A stretch of DNA of 64,000 nucleotides from Variovorax sp. 54 (GCF_002754375.1 NZ_PEFF01000001.1:1550001-1614000); one strand, 5' to 3'; positions 35,157 through 45,154 are shown, numbered from the stretch's first letter. The notes: a model not told the origin generated them from the letters alone. Translations and numbers: made by a program.

Positions 35157-35720
35157 CTACTGCAGCCGCGAGCCACGCGGCAGGCGCTTGGCCAGCCATT
35201 CGTGAACGTCCGCGCGGATGTTGCGGCCTTCGAGCAGGAAGTTCTCGAAGCGGCTCGGCACGTACGGCAGGTAGACCAGCGGCATGCCCGCTTCTTCGGG
35301 CGTGCGCGCGGCCTTGCGGTTGTTGCAGACGGCGCAGGCGCTGACGAGGTTGGTCCAGCTCCACGGGCCGCCGCGCGACTCGGGCATGACGTGTTCGCAC
35401 TGCAGGTCGCGGTCGGCGAACACCTGTGCGCAGTAGGCGCAGGTGTGGCGGTCGCGGCGCAGCAGCTTGGCCTTGGTCACGCCGGGCACGACGTCGAAGA
35501 GGTTGATCTTCGACGCGCCGCGCAGCGCGATGATGGGCGCGACTTCGATGCGCGACTGCACACCGCGCGCCACGTTGAAACCGCCGCGCAGCGTGGCCAG
35601 CGGCAGCGCGCCGTCTTCCCAGGCGACGTTGCCGGTGGCGTAGTGCAACACCGCCTGCTCCAGCGAGATCCAGGCTTGCGGCGTGCCCTGAATGTCGAGT
35701 TGCAGGACGTGAGAGTGCAT
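35157..35720 (-). CDS. HNH endonuclease
   Basis: A 187-residue protein with an HNH domain at about 90-145. Zinc pair CAYC, first catalytic strand LQCEHVMPESRGG, Asn in WSWTNLVSACAVCNNRKA and second zinc pair CAVC are all present, so the site looks intact. The 85-residue N-terminal region is family-typical for stand-alone HNH proteins in beta-proteobacteria. Role unknown, possibly DNA repair or defence. tRNA-His lies 43 bases upstream on the same strand. Confidence 0.88.
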   Translation of the reverse strand: MHSHVLQLDIQGTPQAWISLEQAVLHYATGNVAWEDGALPLATLRGGFNVARGVQSRIEVAPIIALRGASKINLFDVVPGVTKAKLLRRDRHTCAYCAQVFADRDLQCEHVMPESRGGPWSWTNLVSACAVCNNRKAARTPEEAGMPLVYLPYVPSRFENFLLEGRNIRADVHEWLAKRLPRGSRLQ

Positions 35721-35763
35721 GATGAATCGCCTCCCTTCGCGGCGATGGTTGGTGGTGAACGGA

Positions 35764-35838
35764 TGGGGTGCACGAACGGAATCGAACCGTTGTCAGCGGG
35801 ACCACAACCCGCGGCTCTGCCATTGAGCTACACGCACC
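35764..35838 (-). tRNA. tRNA-His (anticodon GTG)
   Basis: The minus strand reads GGTGCGTGTAGCTCAATGG and ends CACCCCA. The extra 5' G pairs with C73, diagnostic of tRNA-His. The anticodon stem GCGGG/CCCGC has loop TTGTGGT giving GTG. CCA is encoded. Confidence 0.95.
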
Positions 35839-35880
35839 ATTGAAAAGAAAAAGAAAACTAGAACGAAAGACGCCGGCCTG

Positions 35881-36093
35881 CTACCACTCGCCCGACGCGC
35901 GCACGCGCTGGTCGAGGTCGAGGCTGTCGGGTTGCGCCTCGGTGCCGTCTGGCAATGCCGACGCGCGGTACGCGATGGCACGCGGCCCGAGCCCCACGCC
36001 GAAGCGCTGGGCCAGCGACCACACCATGTGCCTGCGCGGCAGCGGTGACGGGTGCACGGCGATCATCCGGATCGGTGTGTTGCGCTTGCGCAT
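35881..36093 (-). CDS. Small basic protein between tRNA genes
   Basis: A 70-residue frame starting MRKRNTPIRMIAVHPSPLPRR. The ribosome site AAGGAGG is at 5-base spacing, strong enough to argue for translation. The middle VWSLAQRFGVGLGPRAIAYRA is mildly amphipathic and the end DSLDLDQRVRASGEW is polar. No family recognised. Confidence 0.6.
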   Translation of the reverse strand: MRKRNTPIRMIAVHPSPLPRRHMVWSLAQRFGVGLGPRAIAYRASALPDGTEAQPDSLDLDQRVRASGEW

Positions 36094-36242
36094 GAGGGCC
36101 TCCTTGGTCAGTGACAGAAAAGTAAAAACAACGACTTGAAAAAATGTCCGGTGACGGGTTCCGGCGCCGCCCAATCTTTGCGGCCGGTTTCCGCGGGAGG
36201 GCCACGCGTTGGCATGGCCCGGTCCCGCTCGGGTGTGGTCCG

Positions 36243-36319
<77 letters not shown>

Positions 36320-36510
36320 AAGAAAAACAAAAGAAGCCTGCCCGCGCTTCCATTTCGGTTGTGTCCTCACGCGACGGGCCGCGCGCTGGGCGCGGCCCCG
36401 TCAAACGTCGCTGCACAGGAGTGATCAACTCATGCACATCCCGCCAGACCGTCGACGCGGCAATTTCTGGCGGTGGGGTGAAGGCACACCCGAAATGGAA
36501 AGCGGCAAAA

Positions 36511-36544
36511 CAAAAAGGCCCGGAACCTTGCGGTGTCCGGGCCT
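36511..36544 (-). terminator. Intrinsic terminator for the 36.6-kb small gene
   Basis: Nine-base stem AGGCCCGGA / TCCGGGCCT. On the minus strand it is followed by TTTTTG, the better T run, so it most likely ends the minus-strand gene whose stop is 30 bases upstream. Confidence 0.8.
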
Positions 36545-36573
36545 CTTTGCGAGAGAGCTTGAGAGATGCGCGC

Positions 36574-36783
36574 CTACGCGCGACCTCCACCCGGGGGCAC
36601 CTGATGAGCCTCGAACTGACCACCCACGCGCAGACGGGCTGCGGCTTGGGTGGCGTACGCGGTGTTCAGATGCGAAGACAACGACAGGGGCGACGGCATG
36701 TCGAAACCATGGCAGAACCCGACGCGCACGAGCGGTCGGCCCGAGGCGGGTCGAATGCTGGTGAGAGTCAGTGCGGTGTTCAC
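36574..36783 (-). CDS. Small protein of unknown function
   Basis: A 69-residue frame from GTG 36783 (MNTALTLTSIRPASGRPLVRV) with AGGAA 7 bases upstream and a terminator shortly after its stop. The transcription-unit logic supports it more than the protein does. Ser/Ala/Arg-rich, with no signal peptide and no family recognised. It is divergent from the DNA-binding regulator gene across a palindromic site. Confidence 0.5.
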   Translation of the reverse strand: MNTALTLTSIRPASGRPLVRVGFCHGFDMPSPLSLSSHLNTAYATQAAARLRVGGQFEAHQVPPGGGRA

Positions 36784-36867
36784 GATGGTTCCTGGTCAAA
36801 AATTGCCGCTGTCGGCTGTAAGGGGTTGGAAAAAAGGGACGGCTGGTGCCGTGAATTGGAGGCAACT

Positions 36868-36882
36868 GTAAAGAGTGTTTAC
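36868..36882. promoter_or_regulatory. Palindromic operator-like site GTAAA-N5-TTTAC
   Basis: GTAAAGAGTGTTTAC has perfect 5-base arms. It lies between a minus-strand small gene (start 36783) and the plus-strand regulator (start 36937). A possible promoter for the regulator overlaps it (TTTACG 36878, then GACAAT 36901, 17-base spacer), so binding here could repress transcription. Confidence 0.55.
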
Positions 36883-36936
36883 GGCGACGTCAACAACCGG
36901 GACAATCTTTTCTTGTCTTGTTGTTGTTTTTGAACA

Positions 36937-37353
36937 GTGCCCCATACCACCGTCGCGCGCCGCCGCAATGCGCTTGTGCTGCATCGCCGCTTTCTCGAGG
37001 ACGCCGTCGCGGCGGGCCTGCCCGCCAAGGGGCTCGACCAGGCCTTTGCACGCAAGATCGAAATCTCTCCGAGCATGTGGAGCCAGATCAAGAGTGCGCG
37101 GCCCATCGGCGACAAGCTCGCACGGCAGATCGAACGGCACTGCGACGTGGCCGCCGGTTGGCTCGACGAAGACAACACACCGCCTTCAGAAGCACCGCCC
37201 GATGCGGCAGAAGAACGCTTCGTGGCCGCTGCGCGTGAAGCGTGGCAACAGGCCAATGCGAAGGGCAAGCGGGAACTCAGCGGCTGGCTGAAGAAGCACG
37301 CGCAGGAGAAGAAGGCGCTCGAGCCTGCCACCGGCCCTGCGCCGGCGCCCTAG
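36937..37353 (+). CDS. Putative HTH-type DNA-binding regulator
   Basis: A 138-residue protein from GTG 36937. Residues about 15-70 resemble a lambda-repressor-type helix-turn-helix (FARKIEISPSMWSQIKSARPIGDKLARQIERHCDVAAGWLDED), as in phage-type regulators. The C-terminal half is Ala/Lys/Glu-rich and helical. No protease domain is present, so it is not an SOS-cleaved repressor. It probably binds the adjacent GTAAA-N5-TTTAC site (inference). No good ribosome site is seen. Confidence 0.75.
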   Translation: MPHTTVARRRNALVLHRRFLEDAVAAGLPAKGLDQAFARKIEISPSMWSQIKSARPIGDKLARQIERHCDVAAGWLDEDNTPPSEAPPDAAEERFVAAAREAWQQANAKGKRELSGWLKKHAQEKKALEPATGPAPAP

Positions 37354-37367
37354 CCTTGCTCAGGCCT

Positions 37368-37838
37368 TCAGGCCTTGCCAGCGGGCTCGGCAGCAGCCAG
37401 CGCCGGTGCATCGCGCACGATGGCCGCACGCATGTCGTCCGGCACGGCGATGGCGCGGTGGGTGTCGAGCGAGGTCGTCACCAGCACCTGCCGCACCTGC
37501 ATGCGCACCTCGCCCGAGGTGGGCTCGAAGCAACGCAACGCAAGCGTGATCGAGCGCGAGCCCAGCTGCGCGACCGAGAGGCCGAGCATCACGCGGTCGC
37601 CCATGCGGCTCACGGCGCGAAAGTCGGCGTCGAGCTTCACGGTCGGCAGGCCGACGCGGCGCTCGCCGATGAGTGCGTGGTAGCCCACGCCGAGCCCGTC
37701 GCTCACCCAGTCTTCGACCAGGCCGTTGAGCATCACGAAGTACTGCGGATAGAAGACGATGCCCGCCGGGTCGCAGTCAGAAAAGCGGATCAGGCGCGGG
37801 CGCTGGAACTCCACACCACCACCGCCCCCGCCGCTCAT
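37368..37838 (-). CDS. Acyl-CoA thioesterase (4-hydroxybenzoyl-CoA thioesterase family)
   Basis: A 156-residue hot-dog-fold thioesterase. The diagnostic segment IRFSDCDPAGIVFYPQYFVMLN carries the Asp of the 4-HBT active site. The final gene of the catabolic cluster, it overlaps the MarR gene by 4 bases. In this setting a plausible job is hydrolysing an aromatic acyl-CoA such as anthraniloyl-CoA, releasing the acid (inference from context). Confidence 0.88.
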   Translation of the reverse strand: MSGGGGGGVEFQRPRLIRFSDCDPAGIVFYPQYFVMLNGLVEDWVSDGLGVGYHALIGERRVGLPTVKLDADFRAVSRMGDRVMLGLSVAQLGSRSITLALRCFEPTSGEVRMQVRQVLVTTSLDTHRAIAVPDDMRAAIVRDAPALAAAEPAGKA

Positions 37839-38371
37839 GCGCGCGCTTCCTCGCCCGCGCCGTCGCCGCGCATCACGTGCACGCGCAGCAGGCCGAGCTG
37901 GCTGTGCATCTGCTTGACGGTCTTCATGTCCAGGCCCGAGAACATCTCGAGAATCCACTGCTCGTGCTCGGTGGCCATCGCTTCGAAGGCGGTGCGGCCG
38001 GTGGGCGTGAGGCTCACGATCCAGGCGCGACGGTCGTCGGGACTGGGGGCGCGCGCCACCACGCCTTCGCGTTCGAGCTCGTCGGTCAGGCCGGTGACGT
38101 TGCCGCCGGTCACCATCAGGTAGCGCGACAGCACGCGCATCTTCAGGCCGTCTTTGTAGCGGTACAGCTGGGCCATGTAGTCGAAGCGCGCCAGCGAGAT
38201 GCCGAAGCGCTCGCGCAGCCGGCGCCGTATCTCGGCCTCGATCTGCGTGGTGCTCGCGAGCATGCGCAGCCACAGCTTGAGCATGGCGTGGTCTTCATGG
38301 CCGGCGCGACCTTCGTGGCCGAGTTCTTCGGCGTCGCTCAGCACGGCATGCGAGGCATCGTTGCGGTTCAT
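37835..38371 (-). CDS. MarR family transcriptional regulator
   Basis: A 178-residue winged-helix dimeric regulator. The DNA-binding part reads [46 protein letters not shown], with the wing DDRRA conserved. A roughly 30-residue N-terminal extension ([20 protein letters not shown]) precedes the usual dimerisation helix. It overlaps the SDR upstream and the thioesterase downstream by 4 bases each, so it is cotranscribed with catabolic genes. MarR proteins of auxin-degradation loci are known to respond to indole-3-acetate, and this one is a candidate. Confidence 0.92.
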   Translation of the reverse strand: MNRNDASHAVLSDAEELGHEGRAGHEDHAMLKLWLRMLASTTQIEAEIRRRLRERFGISLARFDYMAQLYRYKDGLKMRVLSRYLMVTGGNVTGLTDELEREGVVARAPSPDDRRAWIVSLTPTGRTAFEAMATEHEQWILEMFSGLDMKTVKQMHSQLGLLRVHVMRGDGAGEEARA

Positions 38372-39144
38372 GTGACTTCTCCTCCGGAAACGGAGATCGA
38401 TTGGCCGGTGACCGACGCGGCACCGTCGCCGCACAGCCAGCGCACGGCATCGGCCACTTCGGCGGGCTGCACGATGCGCTTTTGCGGGTTCACGCTGGAG
38501 AACTCGGCCAGCGCATCAGCTTCGCTGCGGCCGGTCTTGCCGACCACGTTGGCGACGCTGTTGCGCAGGATGTCGGTGTCGGTGTAGCCCGGGCACACGG
38601 CGTTCACGGTGATGCCCTTGCGCGCCACTTCGAGCGCCAGCGAACGCGTGAGGCCGATCACGCCGTGCTTGGCGGCGGTGTAGGCCGACACGTAGGCGTA
38701 GCCCTTCTGCCCTGCCGTGCTGGCGATGTTGACGATGCGGCCCCAGCCGGCGTCGAGCATGTCGGGCAGCGCGGCTTGCGCGCACAAAAAGCTGCCGGTG
38801 AGGTTGACCGACAGCATGCGCTGCCACAGCTCGACCGAGGTCTTCAGGAACGGCGCGCTCTCGGCGGCGCCCGCGTTGTTGACCAGCACGGTCACCGCCC
38901 CGCGCTCGGCCCGCGCCTGCGCAAAGGCCGACTGCACGGCCTGCGGGTCGGCCACGTCGGCCGCCACCACACCGTGGCCGCTGCCCGCGAGGGTCTCGGC
39001 CACGCGCTGCAGGGCCTGCGCATCGCGGCCCAACAGGGTCAGCTTGGCGCCCTGGGCGGCAAGGGTGCGGGCGATCTCTGCGCCGATGCCGCGAGCGGCG
39101 CCGGTGACGAGGGCATGACGGCCAGTGAGCGAATTTGTGTGCAT
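38368..39144 (-). CDS. SDR-family dehydrogenase (intact active site)
   Basis: A 258-residue classical short-chain dehydrogenase. It has TGAARGIG (NAD(P) loop), [16 protein letters not shown] with the catalytic Ser, and YTAAK with Tyr and Lys. The sequence resembles 3-hydroxyacyl-CoA or 3-oxoacyl reductases used in aromatic or fatty-acid side-chain degradation. It lies 53 bases after the preceding SDR and overlaps MarR by 4 bases. Confidence 0.92.
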   Translation of the reverse strand: MHTNSLTGRHALVTGAARGIGAEIARTLAAQGAKLTLLGRDAQALQRVAETLAGSGHGVVAADVADPQAVQSAFAQARAERGAVTVLVNNAGAAESAPFLKTSVELWQRMLSVNLTGSFLCAQAALPDMLDAGWGRIVNIASTAGQKGYAYVSAYTAAKHGVIGLTRSLALEVARKGITVNAVCPGYTDTDILRNSVANVVGKTGRSEADALAEFSSVNPQKRIVQPAEVADAVRWLCGDGAASVTGQSISVSGGEVT

Positions 39145-39197
39145 ACCTGAATGGTTTAGTTCTGAATCATTTTAGCCGTTTGCGCCCCGAGGTGGTG

Positions 39198-39947
39198 CTA
39201 CCGCATGAAACGGCCACCGTTGAGGTCGAGCGTCGCCCCGGTCGTGAAGGCCGCGGCCGGCGAGGCCAGGTAGACGACGGCGGCGGCCACCTCGTCGGCC
39301 AGCCCGAAGCGGCCGAGCGGGATGCCGGCCTTCAGCGCCTGCTGCCGCTCGGGCGGCAGCGCCGCGAGCGCGGGGCTGTCGATGGCGGCGGGTGCCAGCG
39401 CGTTCACGGTCACGCCGTGCGGCGCCAGTTCCTGCGCAAAGGCACGCGTCAGCGCCAGCAGGCCGGCCTTGCTGGCCGCGTAGTGCACACCGGTGGCGCT
39501 GCTGACCTGCTGCCCCGCCAGCGAGGCCAGGTTGACGATGCGGCCCGCGCCACGTGCGCGCATGTGGCGTCCCGCGATGCGACAACCGAAGAAGCTGCCG
39601 CGCAGGTTGATGGCGAGCACGTCGTCCCACTCGGCGGGCGTGATGTCCCACAGCGACGTGGTCGGCGTGCGCGCCGCGTTGTTGACCAGGATGTCGACCG
39701 CGCCGAAGTGCGCCACCGCCTGCGCGAAGCGGTCGTTGAAGGCCTGCTCGTCGCGCACGTCGAGCGGCAGCGCGAGGCCGTTCACCTCGGCGGCAACGGC
39801 CTGGGCGTTGGCTTCGTCGATATCGGCCAGCGCCACGCGCGCACCGGCCTGCGCGAGCCCGCGCGCGATGGCCGCGCCCAGCCCCTGCCCCGCGCCGGTC
39901 ACGAAGGCCACGCGGCCTGCCAGCGGAAGCATTGCGGTGTGCGTCAT
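39198..39947 (-). CDS. SDR-family dehydrogenase (intact active site)
   Basis: A 249-residue classical SDR with TGAGQGLG, NNAA, IVNLASLAGQQV and YAASK. It starts on the overlapping TGATG after the AMP-ligase gene, so translation is coupled. Probably acts on a ring diol or hydroxyacyl-CoA from the dioxygenase pathway (inference). Confidence 0.92.
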   Translation of the reverse strand: MTHTAMLPLAGRVAFVTGAGQGLGAAIARGLAQAGARVALADIDEANAQAVAAEVNGLALPLDVRDEQAFNDRFAQAVAHFGAVDILVNNAARTPTTSLWDITPAEWDDVLAINLRGSFFGCRIAGRHMRARGAGRIVNLASLAGQQVSSATGVHYAASKAGLLALTRAFAQELAPHGVTVNALAPAAIDSPALAALPPERQQALKAGIPLGRFGLADEVAAAVVYLASPAAAFTTGATLDLNGGRFMR

Positions 39948-41542
39948 CAGGCCTTCGCGGGCCGACCGTCCCAGGTCTGCGGCCCCACGCCGCGCTCGCG
40001 CAGCTTGAACTTCTGCACCTTGCCGTTCTCGGTGCGCGGCAGGTCGGGCAGCAGGTCGATGTAGCGCGGCACCGCGAAGTACGGCAGGCGGCCTTCGCAG
40101 AAGCGCGCCAGCTCGGCCGGGTCGATGACCACGCCGTCGCGCGCGACCAGCGCGGCCATCACCTCGTCTTCGGCCAGCTCGGAGCGCACGGGGTACACCG
40201 CGCACGAGGCCACGCCGGGGTGGCTCAGCAGCACCTGCTCGACCTCGAAGGACGAGATGTTCTCGCCGCGCCGGCGGATCGCGTCCTTGATGCGGTCGAC
40301 AAAGCGGAACGCGCCGTCGGCATCGCGCACCACGCGGTCGCCCGTGTGGAACCACAGGTTGCGCCAGGCCTCGACGGTCTTCTCGGGCATGTGGAAGTAG
40401 CCGCTGGCAAAGGCATAGGGCTCGTCCGCACGCAGCAGCAGTTCGCCGGCCTCGCCGGGCGGCAGCGGCACGTCGTCTTCGTCGGCCACGCAGGCCTGGA
40501 AGCCGGGGCGCAACCAGCCCATGACACCGCCGCGCGGCGAATCGGGCGCGGTGGCGATCGCGAAGTTGGTTTCGGTCGAGCCGTAGCCTTCGAGCAGCGA
40601 CACGCCCGTGCGCGCCAGGAAGGCCTGCCCCGCCGCCACAGGCACGCCGGGCCCGAGGCCGGTGCGCACGCGGTGGTGGCGCTCGCCCTCGCCTTCGGGC
40701 TGCGCCAGCAGGATGGGCACCATGGCGCCGAGCAGGTAGACCACGGTCGCGCCGTTGGCGCGCATCGCCGGCCAGAAGCCCGAGGCGGAGAAGCGCGATT
40801 CGAACACCACCTCGGCCCCGGTGAGCGCGGCCTGCGCGAAGGTGTTGAGTGCGTTGATGTGAAACAGCGGCAGCGTCGTGCACAGCACGTCGTCGCGGCC
40901 GACGCCGAGCACCTCGGCGCTGTTCACGCCCCACCAGAAGTACTGCGCCTGCGGGCAGATGACGCCCTTGGCCGGGCCCGTGGTGCCCGAGGTGTAGAGG
41001 ATGGCGAGCGGGTCGCCCGGCTGCACCGTGGCGGGCGGCAGCGCCTGCGCGCCCGCCGGGTAGGCCGACACGCGCACGCCGGCGGGCGGCGTCCACGGCG
41101 CTTCGCCCTTGTCGATGGCGCCGACCACCCACACCTCGCGCAGCGCCGTGCGGGCCAGGTCGGCCGTCGCCAGCCGCTCCAGAAAGCCCGCCTCGATCAC
41201 CAGCAGCTTCGCCTCGCTGTTCGCGAGGAAGTATTCGATCTGCGGCCCCATCGACGCGGTGTTGACCGGGACGACCGACGCGCCGAGCCAGCCAGCCCCG
41301 AGGAAGGTGTCGAGAAACTCGATGCGGTTGCCGCACATCACGGCGATGCGGTCGCCGCGCGCCACGCCGTGCTGTGCGAGCGCACCGGCACGCGTGGCCG
41401 CGGCATCGGCCGCATCGGCATGCGTCCATTGCCGGCCCGCGATGCGCAGCAGCGGTCGGCTGCCGAACAGCGCCGCCTGCCGCTGCAGCATGGCGGGCAG
41501 CGTGCGCTGCGCCGGCGGCACCGCGCGCGGGTCACTCGTCAT
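39947..41542 (-). CDS. AMP-dependent acyl-CoA ligase
   Basis: A 531-residue ANL-superfamily ligase activating a carboxylic acid as its CoA thioester. Core motifs are [60 protein letters not shown] and the catalytic Lys in [13 protein letters not shown]. It overlaps livF by 11 bases and the next SDR by one base, so it belongs to the transporter operon. Substrate is probably an aromatic acid, given the neighbours. Confidence 0.93.
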   Translation of the reverse strand: MTSDPRAVPPAQRTLPAMLQRQAALFGSRPLLRIAGRQWTHADAADAAATRAGALAQHGVARGDRIAVMCGNRIEFLDTFLGAGWLGASVVPVNTASMGPQIEYFLANSEAKLLVIEAGFLERLATADLARTALREVWVVGAIDKGEAPWTPPAGVRVSAYPAGAQALPPATVQPGDPLAILYTSGTTGPAKGVICPQAQYFWWGVNSAEVLGVGRDDVLCTTLPLFHINALNTFAQAALTGAEVVFESRFSASGFWPAMRANGATVVYLLGAMVPILLAQPEGEGERHHRVRTGLGPGVPVAAGQAFLARTGVSLLEGYGSTETNFAIATAPDSPRGGVMGWLRPGFQACVADEDDVPLPPGEAGELLLRADEPYAFASGYFHMPEKTVEAWRNLWFHTGDRVVRDADGAFRFVDRIKDAIRRRGENISSFEVEQVLLSHPGVASCAVYPVRSELAEDEVMAALVARDGVVIDPAELARFCEGRLPYFAVPRYIDLLPDLPRTENGKVQKFKLRERGVGPQTWDGRPAKA

Positions 41543-42263
41543 CGTGCGTGCCTCCGCCGAGGTAGGTGGCCTGTACGCGCGGGTCGCTGGCCAGTTCGGC
41601 CGACGCGCCCGAGAGCGCGATCTCGCCCGTCTCGAGCACATAGCCTTCGTCGGAGCTTTCGAGCGCGGCGCGCGCGTTCTGCTCCACCAGCAGGATCGAC
41701 ACGCCGTCGTCGCGCAGCTTGCGCACGATGGTGAGGATGTCGCGCACGATGAGCGGCGCCAGGCCCAGGCTGGGCTCGTCGAGCATCAGCAGGCGCGGCG
41801 CCGACATGAGCGCGCGGCCCACCGCCAGCATCTGCCGCTCGCCGCCCGAGAGCGTGTCGGCGCGTTGCGCGCGGCGCTCCGCCAAGCGCGGAAAGCGGTC
41901 GTACACCGACTGCAGCTGCCGCTTCATCGCGTCGCCGCGCAGCCGCCTGGCGTAGGCGCCGAGCTGCAGGTTGTCGAGCACGGTGAGTTCGCCGAACAGT
42001 TCGCGCCGCTCGGGCACGAGGCACAGGCCGCGCTCCACGCGCGACTCCACGTCCAGGCCCTGCAGGTCTTCGCCTTCGAAGCGCAGCGTGCCCTTGCACG
42101 GCAGCAGGCCCATGGCCGCGGCCAGCAGCGTGGTCTTGCCCGCGCCGTTGGGGCCGATCACCGAGATGATCTGGCCCGGCTGAACGTCGAGCGACACGCC
42201 GCGCACCGCCTCGACCTGCCCGTATGACACATGCAGGTCGCCAATCTCCAGCATCGCGGTCAT
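41532..42263 (-). CDS. livF: Liv-type ABC transporter ATPase (LivF)
   Basis: A 243-residue ATPase with Walker [20 protein letters not shown], signature [16 protein letters not shown] and Walker [14 protein letters not shown]. It pairs with the ATPase half of the LivM-LivG fusion, whose gene it overlaps by 4 bases. Despite the Liv name, clusters like this often carry aromatic acids. Confidence 0.92.
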   Translation of the reverse strand: MTAMLEIGDLHVSYGQVEAVRGVSLDVQPGQIISVIGPNGAGKTTLLAAAMGLLPCKGTLRFEGEDLQGLDVESRVERGLCLVPERRELFGELTVLDNLQLGAYARRLRGDAMKRQLQSVYDRFPRLAERRAQRADTLSGGERQMLAVGRALMSAPRLLMLDEPSLGLAPLIVRDILTIVRKLRDDGVSILLVEQNARAALESSDEGYVLETGEIALSGASAELASDPRVQATYLGGGTHDDE

Positions 42264-44047
42264 ACGACGCTCCCGAGGTAAGCCGCCTGCACACGCTCGT
42301 CGGCGCGCACCGCCGACGGCACGCCCTCCACGAGCTTGGAGCCGAAGTTCATCACCACCAAACGGTCCACCAGTTTCATCACGAAGTCCATGTCGTGTTC
42401 GACAATCAGGATGGTCACGCCCTCCTCGCGCAGCTTGCGCAGCAGGTCGCCCAAGGCCATCTTTTCCTTGCGGCGCAGGCCGGCCGCGGGCTCGTCGAGC
42501 ACGAGCAGCACGGGGTCGGCGGCCAGCGCGCGCGCAATCTCCAGGATGCGCTGCGTGCCCAGCGGCAGGCTGCCCGCAAGCTCGTTCGCGCGGTCACCCA
42601 GGCCGATACGGTCGAGCTGGCGCTGCGCCTCCTGCAGGATCTGGTTTTCTTCCGTGCGGTCCAGCCGCAGGCCCGCCTTCAGGATGCCCGAGCGCGTGCG
42701 CGAATGCGCGCCCAGCGCCACGTTGTCGAGCAGGCTCATGTGCGGGCGCAGCTTCACGTGCTGGAAGGTGCGCGCCAGCCCGAGCCGCGCCACCGCGCGC
42801 TGCGGCATGCCGGCGATGTCGTGTTCGAGAAAGCGCACCTGGCCCGCGCTCATCGGCAGCGTGCAGGTCAGCAGGTTGAACATGGTCGACTTGCCCGCGC
42901 CGTTGGGCCCGATGAGGCCGACGATCTCGCCCGCCTTGACGTCGAAGCTCACGTCGTTCACCGCCACCAGCCCGCCGAAGCGCTTGACCACGCCATTGAC
43001 CGACAGCACCGGCGTGCCGCGCAACGGCAACTGCCGGTGCGGCAGCGGCTCGACCGGCGCACCGGCGTACCGCGAGGCGCCCTGCGTCGTGCCGCGCCGA
43101 CGCGTCCAGCGCCGCAGCAGGCCCATCACGCCGCCGCGCGCAAAGTGCAGCAGCAGGATGAAGAGCGCCGCGAAGGCCACGGCCTCCAGCTGCCCCGCGC
43201 GCTGCGTGAGCATCGGCAGCACGTCCTGCAGGCCGTTCTTCAGCACCAGCACCAGGGCCGCGCCCACGAGCGCACCCGAGAGCTGGCCGAGCCCGCCGGC
43301 CACCGCCATCAGCAGGTACTCGATGCTCATGCGCACGTCGAAGGGCGACGGGCTCACGAAGCGGTTCATGTGCGCATAGAGCCATCCCGCCAGCCCCGCG
43401 AACAGCGCCGCCGTGACGAACAGCGACAGCCGCACGCGGTACGCATCCGCCCCCACGCTTGCCAGCAGCGTGGCGCCGCCGCGCAGCCCGCGAATCGCGC
43501 GGCCGGGGCGCGACTGCAGCAGGTTGTGGCTGAACAGGCAGGCCAGCCCGACCACAACCCAGATCAGGTAGTACATCGCGCGCGGATCGGCCAGCGACCA
43601 GCCGCCGATCTGCAGCGCCGGAATGTTCGACAGGCCCGTGTGCCGCCCGAGCGCATCGACGTTGCCGAACAGCATGGCGATCGACAGCCCCCAGGCGATG
43701 GTGCTCAGCGGCAGAAAGTGCCCGCCCAGGCGCAAGGTGAGCATGCCGATGGCCAGCGCCGACAGGCCTGTGAGCAGCAGCGCGAACAGCAGCCCCAGCC
43801 ATGGCGACAGGCCCTGCGCGGTGGTGAGCCACGCCGTGGCATAGGCCGCGATGCCCACGAAGGCCGCCTGCCCGAACGAGGTGGCACCGCCCACGCCGGT
43901 GAGCAGCACGAGGCCCAGCGCCACCAGCGCGCCGATGCCGATGTCGTTCAGCAGCGAGACCGTGAAGCTGCCCGCCACGGCCGGCACCAAGGCCAGCACG
44001 ACGATCACGCCCGCGATCCACGCCATGCGTTTCGTGTTGCCGTTCAT
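42260..44047 (-). CDS. Fused LivM permease - LivG ATPase
   Basis: One continuous 595-residue protein. Residues about 1-320 are a polytopic permease with LivM features ([37 protein letters not shown]). A linker of about 25 follows, then an ATPase at about 345-595 with [36 protein letters not shown] and [12 protein letters not shown]. In most transporters these are separate genes. It overlaps livH and livF by 4 bases each. Confidence 0.94.
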   Translation of the reverse strand: MNGNTKRMAWIAGVIVVLALVPAVAGSFTVSLLNDIGIGALVALGLVLLTGVGGATSFGQAAFVGIAAYATAWLTTAQGLSPWLGLLFALLLTGLSALAIGMLTLRLGGHFLPLSTIAWGLSIAMLFGNVDALGRHTGLSNIPALQIGGWSLADPRAMYYLIWVVVGLACLFSHNLLQSRPGRAIRGLRGGATLLASVGADAYRVRLSLFVTAALFAGLAGWLYAHMNRFVSPSPFDVRMSIEYLLMAVAGGLGQLSGALVGAALVLVLKNGLQDVLPMLTQRAGQLEAVAFAALFILLLHFARGGVMGLLRRWTRRRGTTQGASRYAGAPVEPLPHRQLPLRGTPVLSVNGVVKRFGGLVAVNDVSFDVKAGEIVGLIGPNGAGKSTMFNLLTCTLPMSAGQVRFLEHDIAGMPQRAVARLGLARTFQHVKLRPHMSLLDNVALGAHSRTRSGILKAGLRLDRTEENQILQEAQRQLDRIGLGDRANELAGSLPLGTQRILEIARALAADPVLLVLDEPAAGLRRKEKMALGDLLRKLREEGVTILIVEHDMDFVMKLVDRLVVMNFGSKLVEGVPSAVRADERVQAAYLGSVV

Positions 44048-45099
44048 TGGTCCACCTCGTCTTCTTCCTCTTCCGAATGAGCCGCCATGAAGGAGCGCAG
44101 CATGAGCACCGGGATCAGCAGGCTGAACACGATCACGTCTTTGAGTGCGCCGCTCCAGAACGACGCAAAACTCTCGACCACGCCGACCGCCAGCGCGCCG
44201 ATGGCCGTCATCGGGTAGCTCACGAGCCCGCCGATGATCGCGGCCACGAAGGCCTTCAGGCCGATGATGAAACCCGAGTCGTAGTACATGGTGGTCACCG
44301 GCGCAATCAGCACGCCGATGAGCCCCGCCAGCAGCGAGGCGCAGCCGTAGGCCAGCAGCGCGGTGCGCACCGGCCGGATGCCGACCAGCCGCGCACCCAC
44401 GCGGTTCACGGCCGTGGCGCGCAGCGCCTTGCCCGCCACCGTGCGCTCGAACACCAGGAAGAACAGCCCGCTCAGCACGACGGCCGCGCCCACCATCAGC
44501 ACCACCTGGCCGCTGACCGTGAAGCCGTCGCCCAGCGTGAACACCGCGCTCGTGAGCGGCGTGGTGCGCGAGCCTTCAGGCCCGAAGAACAGCAGGCCCA
44601 GGCCCGACAGCAGGAAGTGCAGCGCGAGCGACACGATCAGCAGCACCAGCACCGAGGCATCGGCGATCGGCTGGAACACCACGCGCGCCAGCAGCGGCGC
44701 GAGGGGCACCACCAGCAGCACCGCCACCGCGATGTGCACGGCCACCGGCACGCCGGGCCGCGCCGCCAGCCAGGCGAGCACGCACGGAATGGCGGGCAGC
44801 ACGCCCCACATGAGCACCGCCTTCGGTATGCGCGCGGTCTCGCCGCGCCGCAGCAGGCTGCCGACTTCGGTGGCCAGCGCCAGCGCGGCCAGCACCGCGA
44901 CCATGCCGATGGTCGGCGGCACGCGGCCGGTTTCGAAGGCCGCCAGCGACAGCGCGGCAAAGGCCGCGATGTCGCCGAACGGCACGAACACCACCCGCGT
45001 GACCGAGAAGATCAGCACCAGCCCGAGGCCGGCGAGCAGATAGACGGCACCGTTGGCCAGGCCGTCGGTGACGAGGATCAGCGCCACGTCCCAGTTCAT
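44044..45099 (-). CDS. livH: Liv-type ABC transporter permease (LivH)
   Basis: A 351-residue permease with about nine predicted helices. The family core includes RATAVNRVGARLVGIRPVR and AFVAAIIGGLVSYP near the C-terminus. It is longer than E. coli LivH (about 308) owing to an extra segment around residues 70-115. The acidic tail [12 protein letters not shown] is unusual. The start has GAGG 7 bases upstream. Confidence 0.93.
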   Translation of the reverse strand: MNWDVALILVTDGLANGAVYLLAGLGLVLIFSVTRVVFVPFGDIAAFAALSLAAFETGRVPPTIGMVAVLAALALATEVGSLLRRGETARIPKAVLMWGVLPAIPCVLAWLAARPGVPVAVHIAVAVLLVVPLAPLLARVVFQPIADASVLVLLIVSLALHFLLSGLGLLFFGPEGSRTTPLTSAVFTLGDGFTVSGQVVLMVGAAVVLSGLFFLVFERTVAGKALRATAVNRVGARLVGIRPVRTALLAYGCASLLAGLIGVLIAPVTTMYYDSGFIIGLKAFVAAIIGGLVSYPMTAIGALAVGVVESFASFWSGALKDVIVFSLLIPVLMLRSFMAAHSEEEEDEVDQ

Positions 45100-45154
45100 A
45101 GAAAAACCTCTGTCGGAGTCATCGTTGTCGTTGTCGTGAAGGGAAACGGGAGAT

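Noticed and set aside
30200..35800. attR copy of the tRNA-Thr 3' end, which would define an integrated island
   Set aside because: I scanned for the final tRNA segment downstream and found none. No integrase gene is seen either.
36433..36764. Plus-strand frame starting MHIPPDRRRGNFW with a weak ribosome-like site
   Set aside because: It runs straight through the terminator at 36511-36544 and becomes Arg-rich junk opposite the small minus-strand gene.
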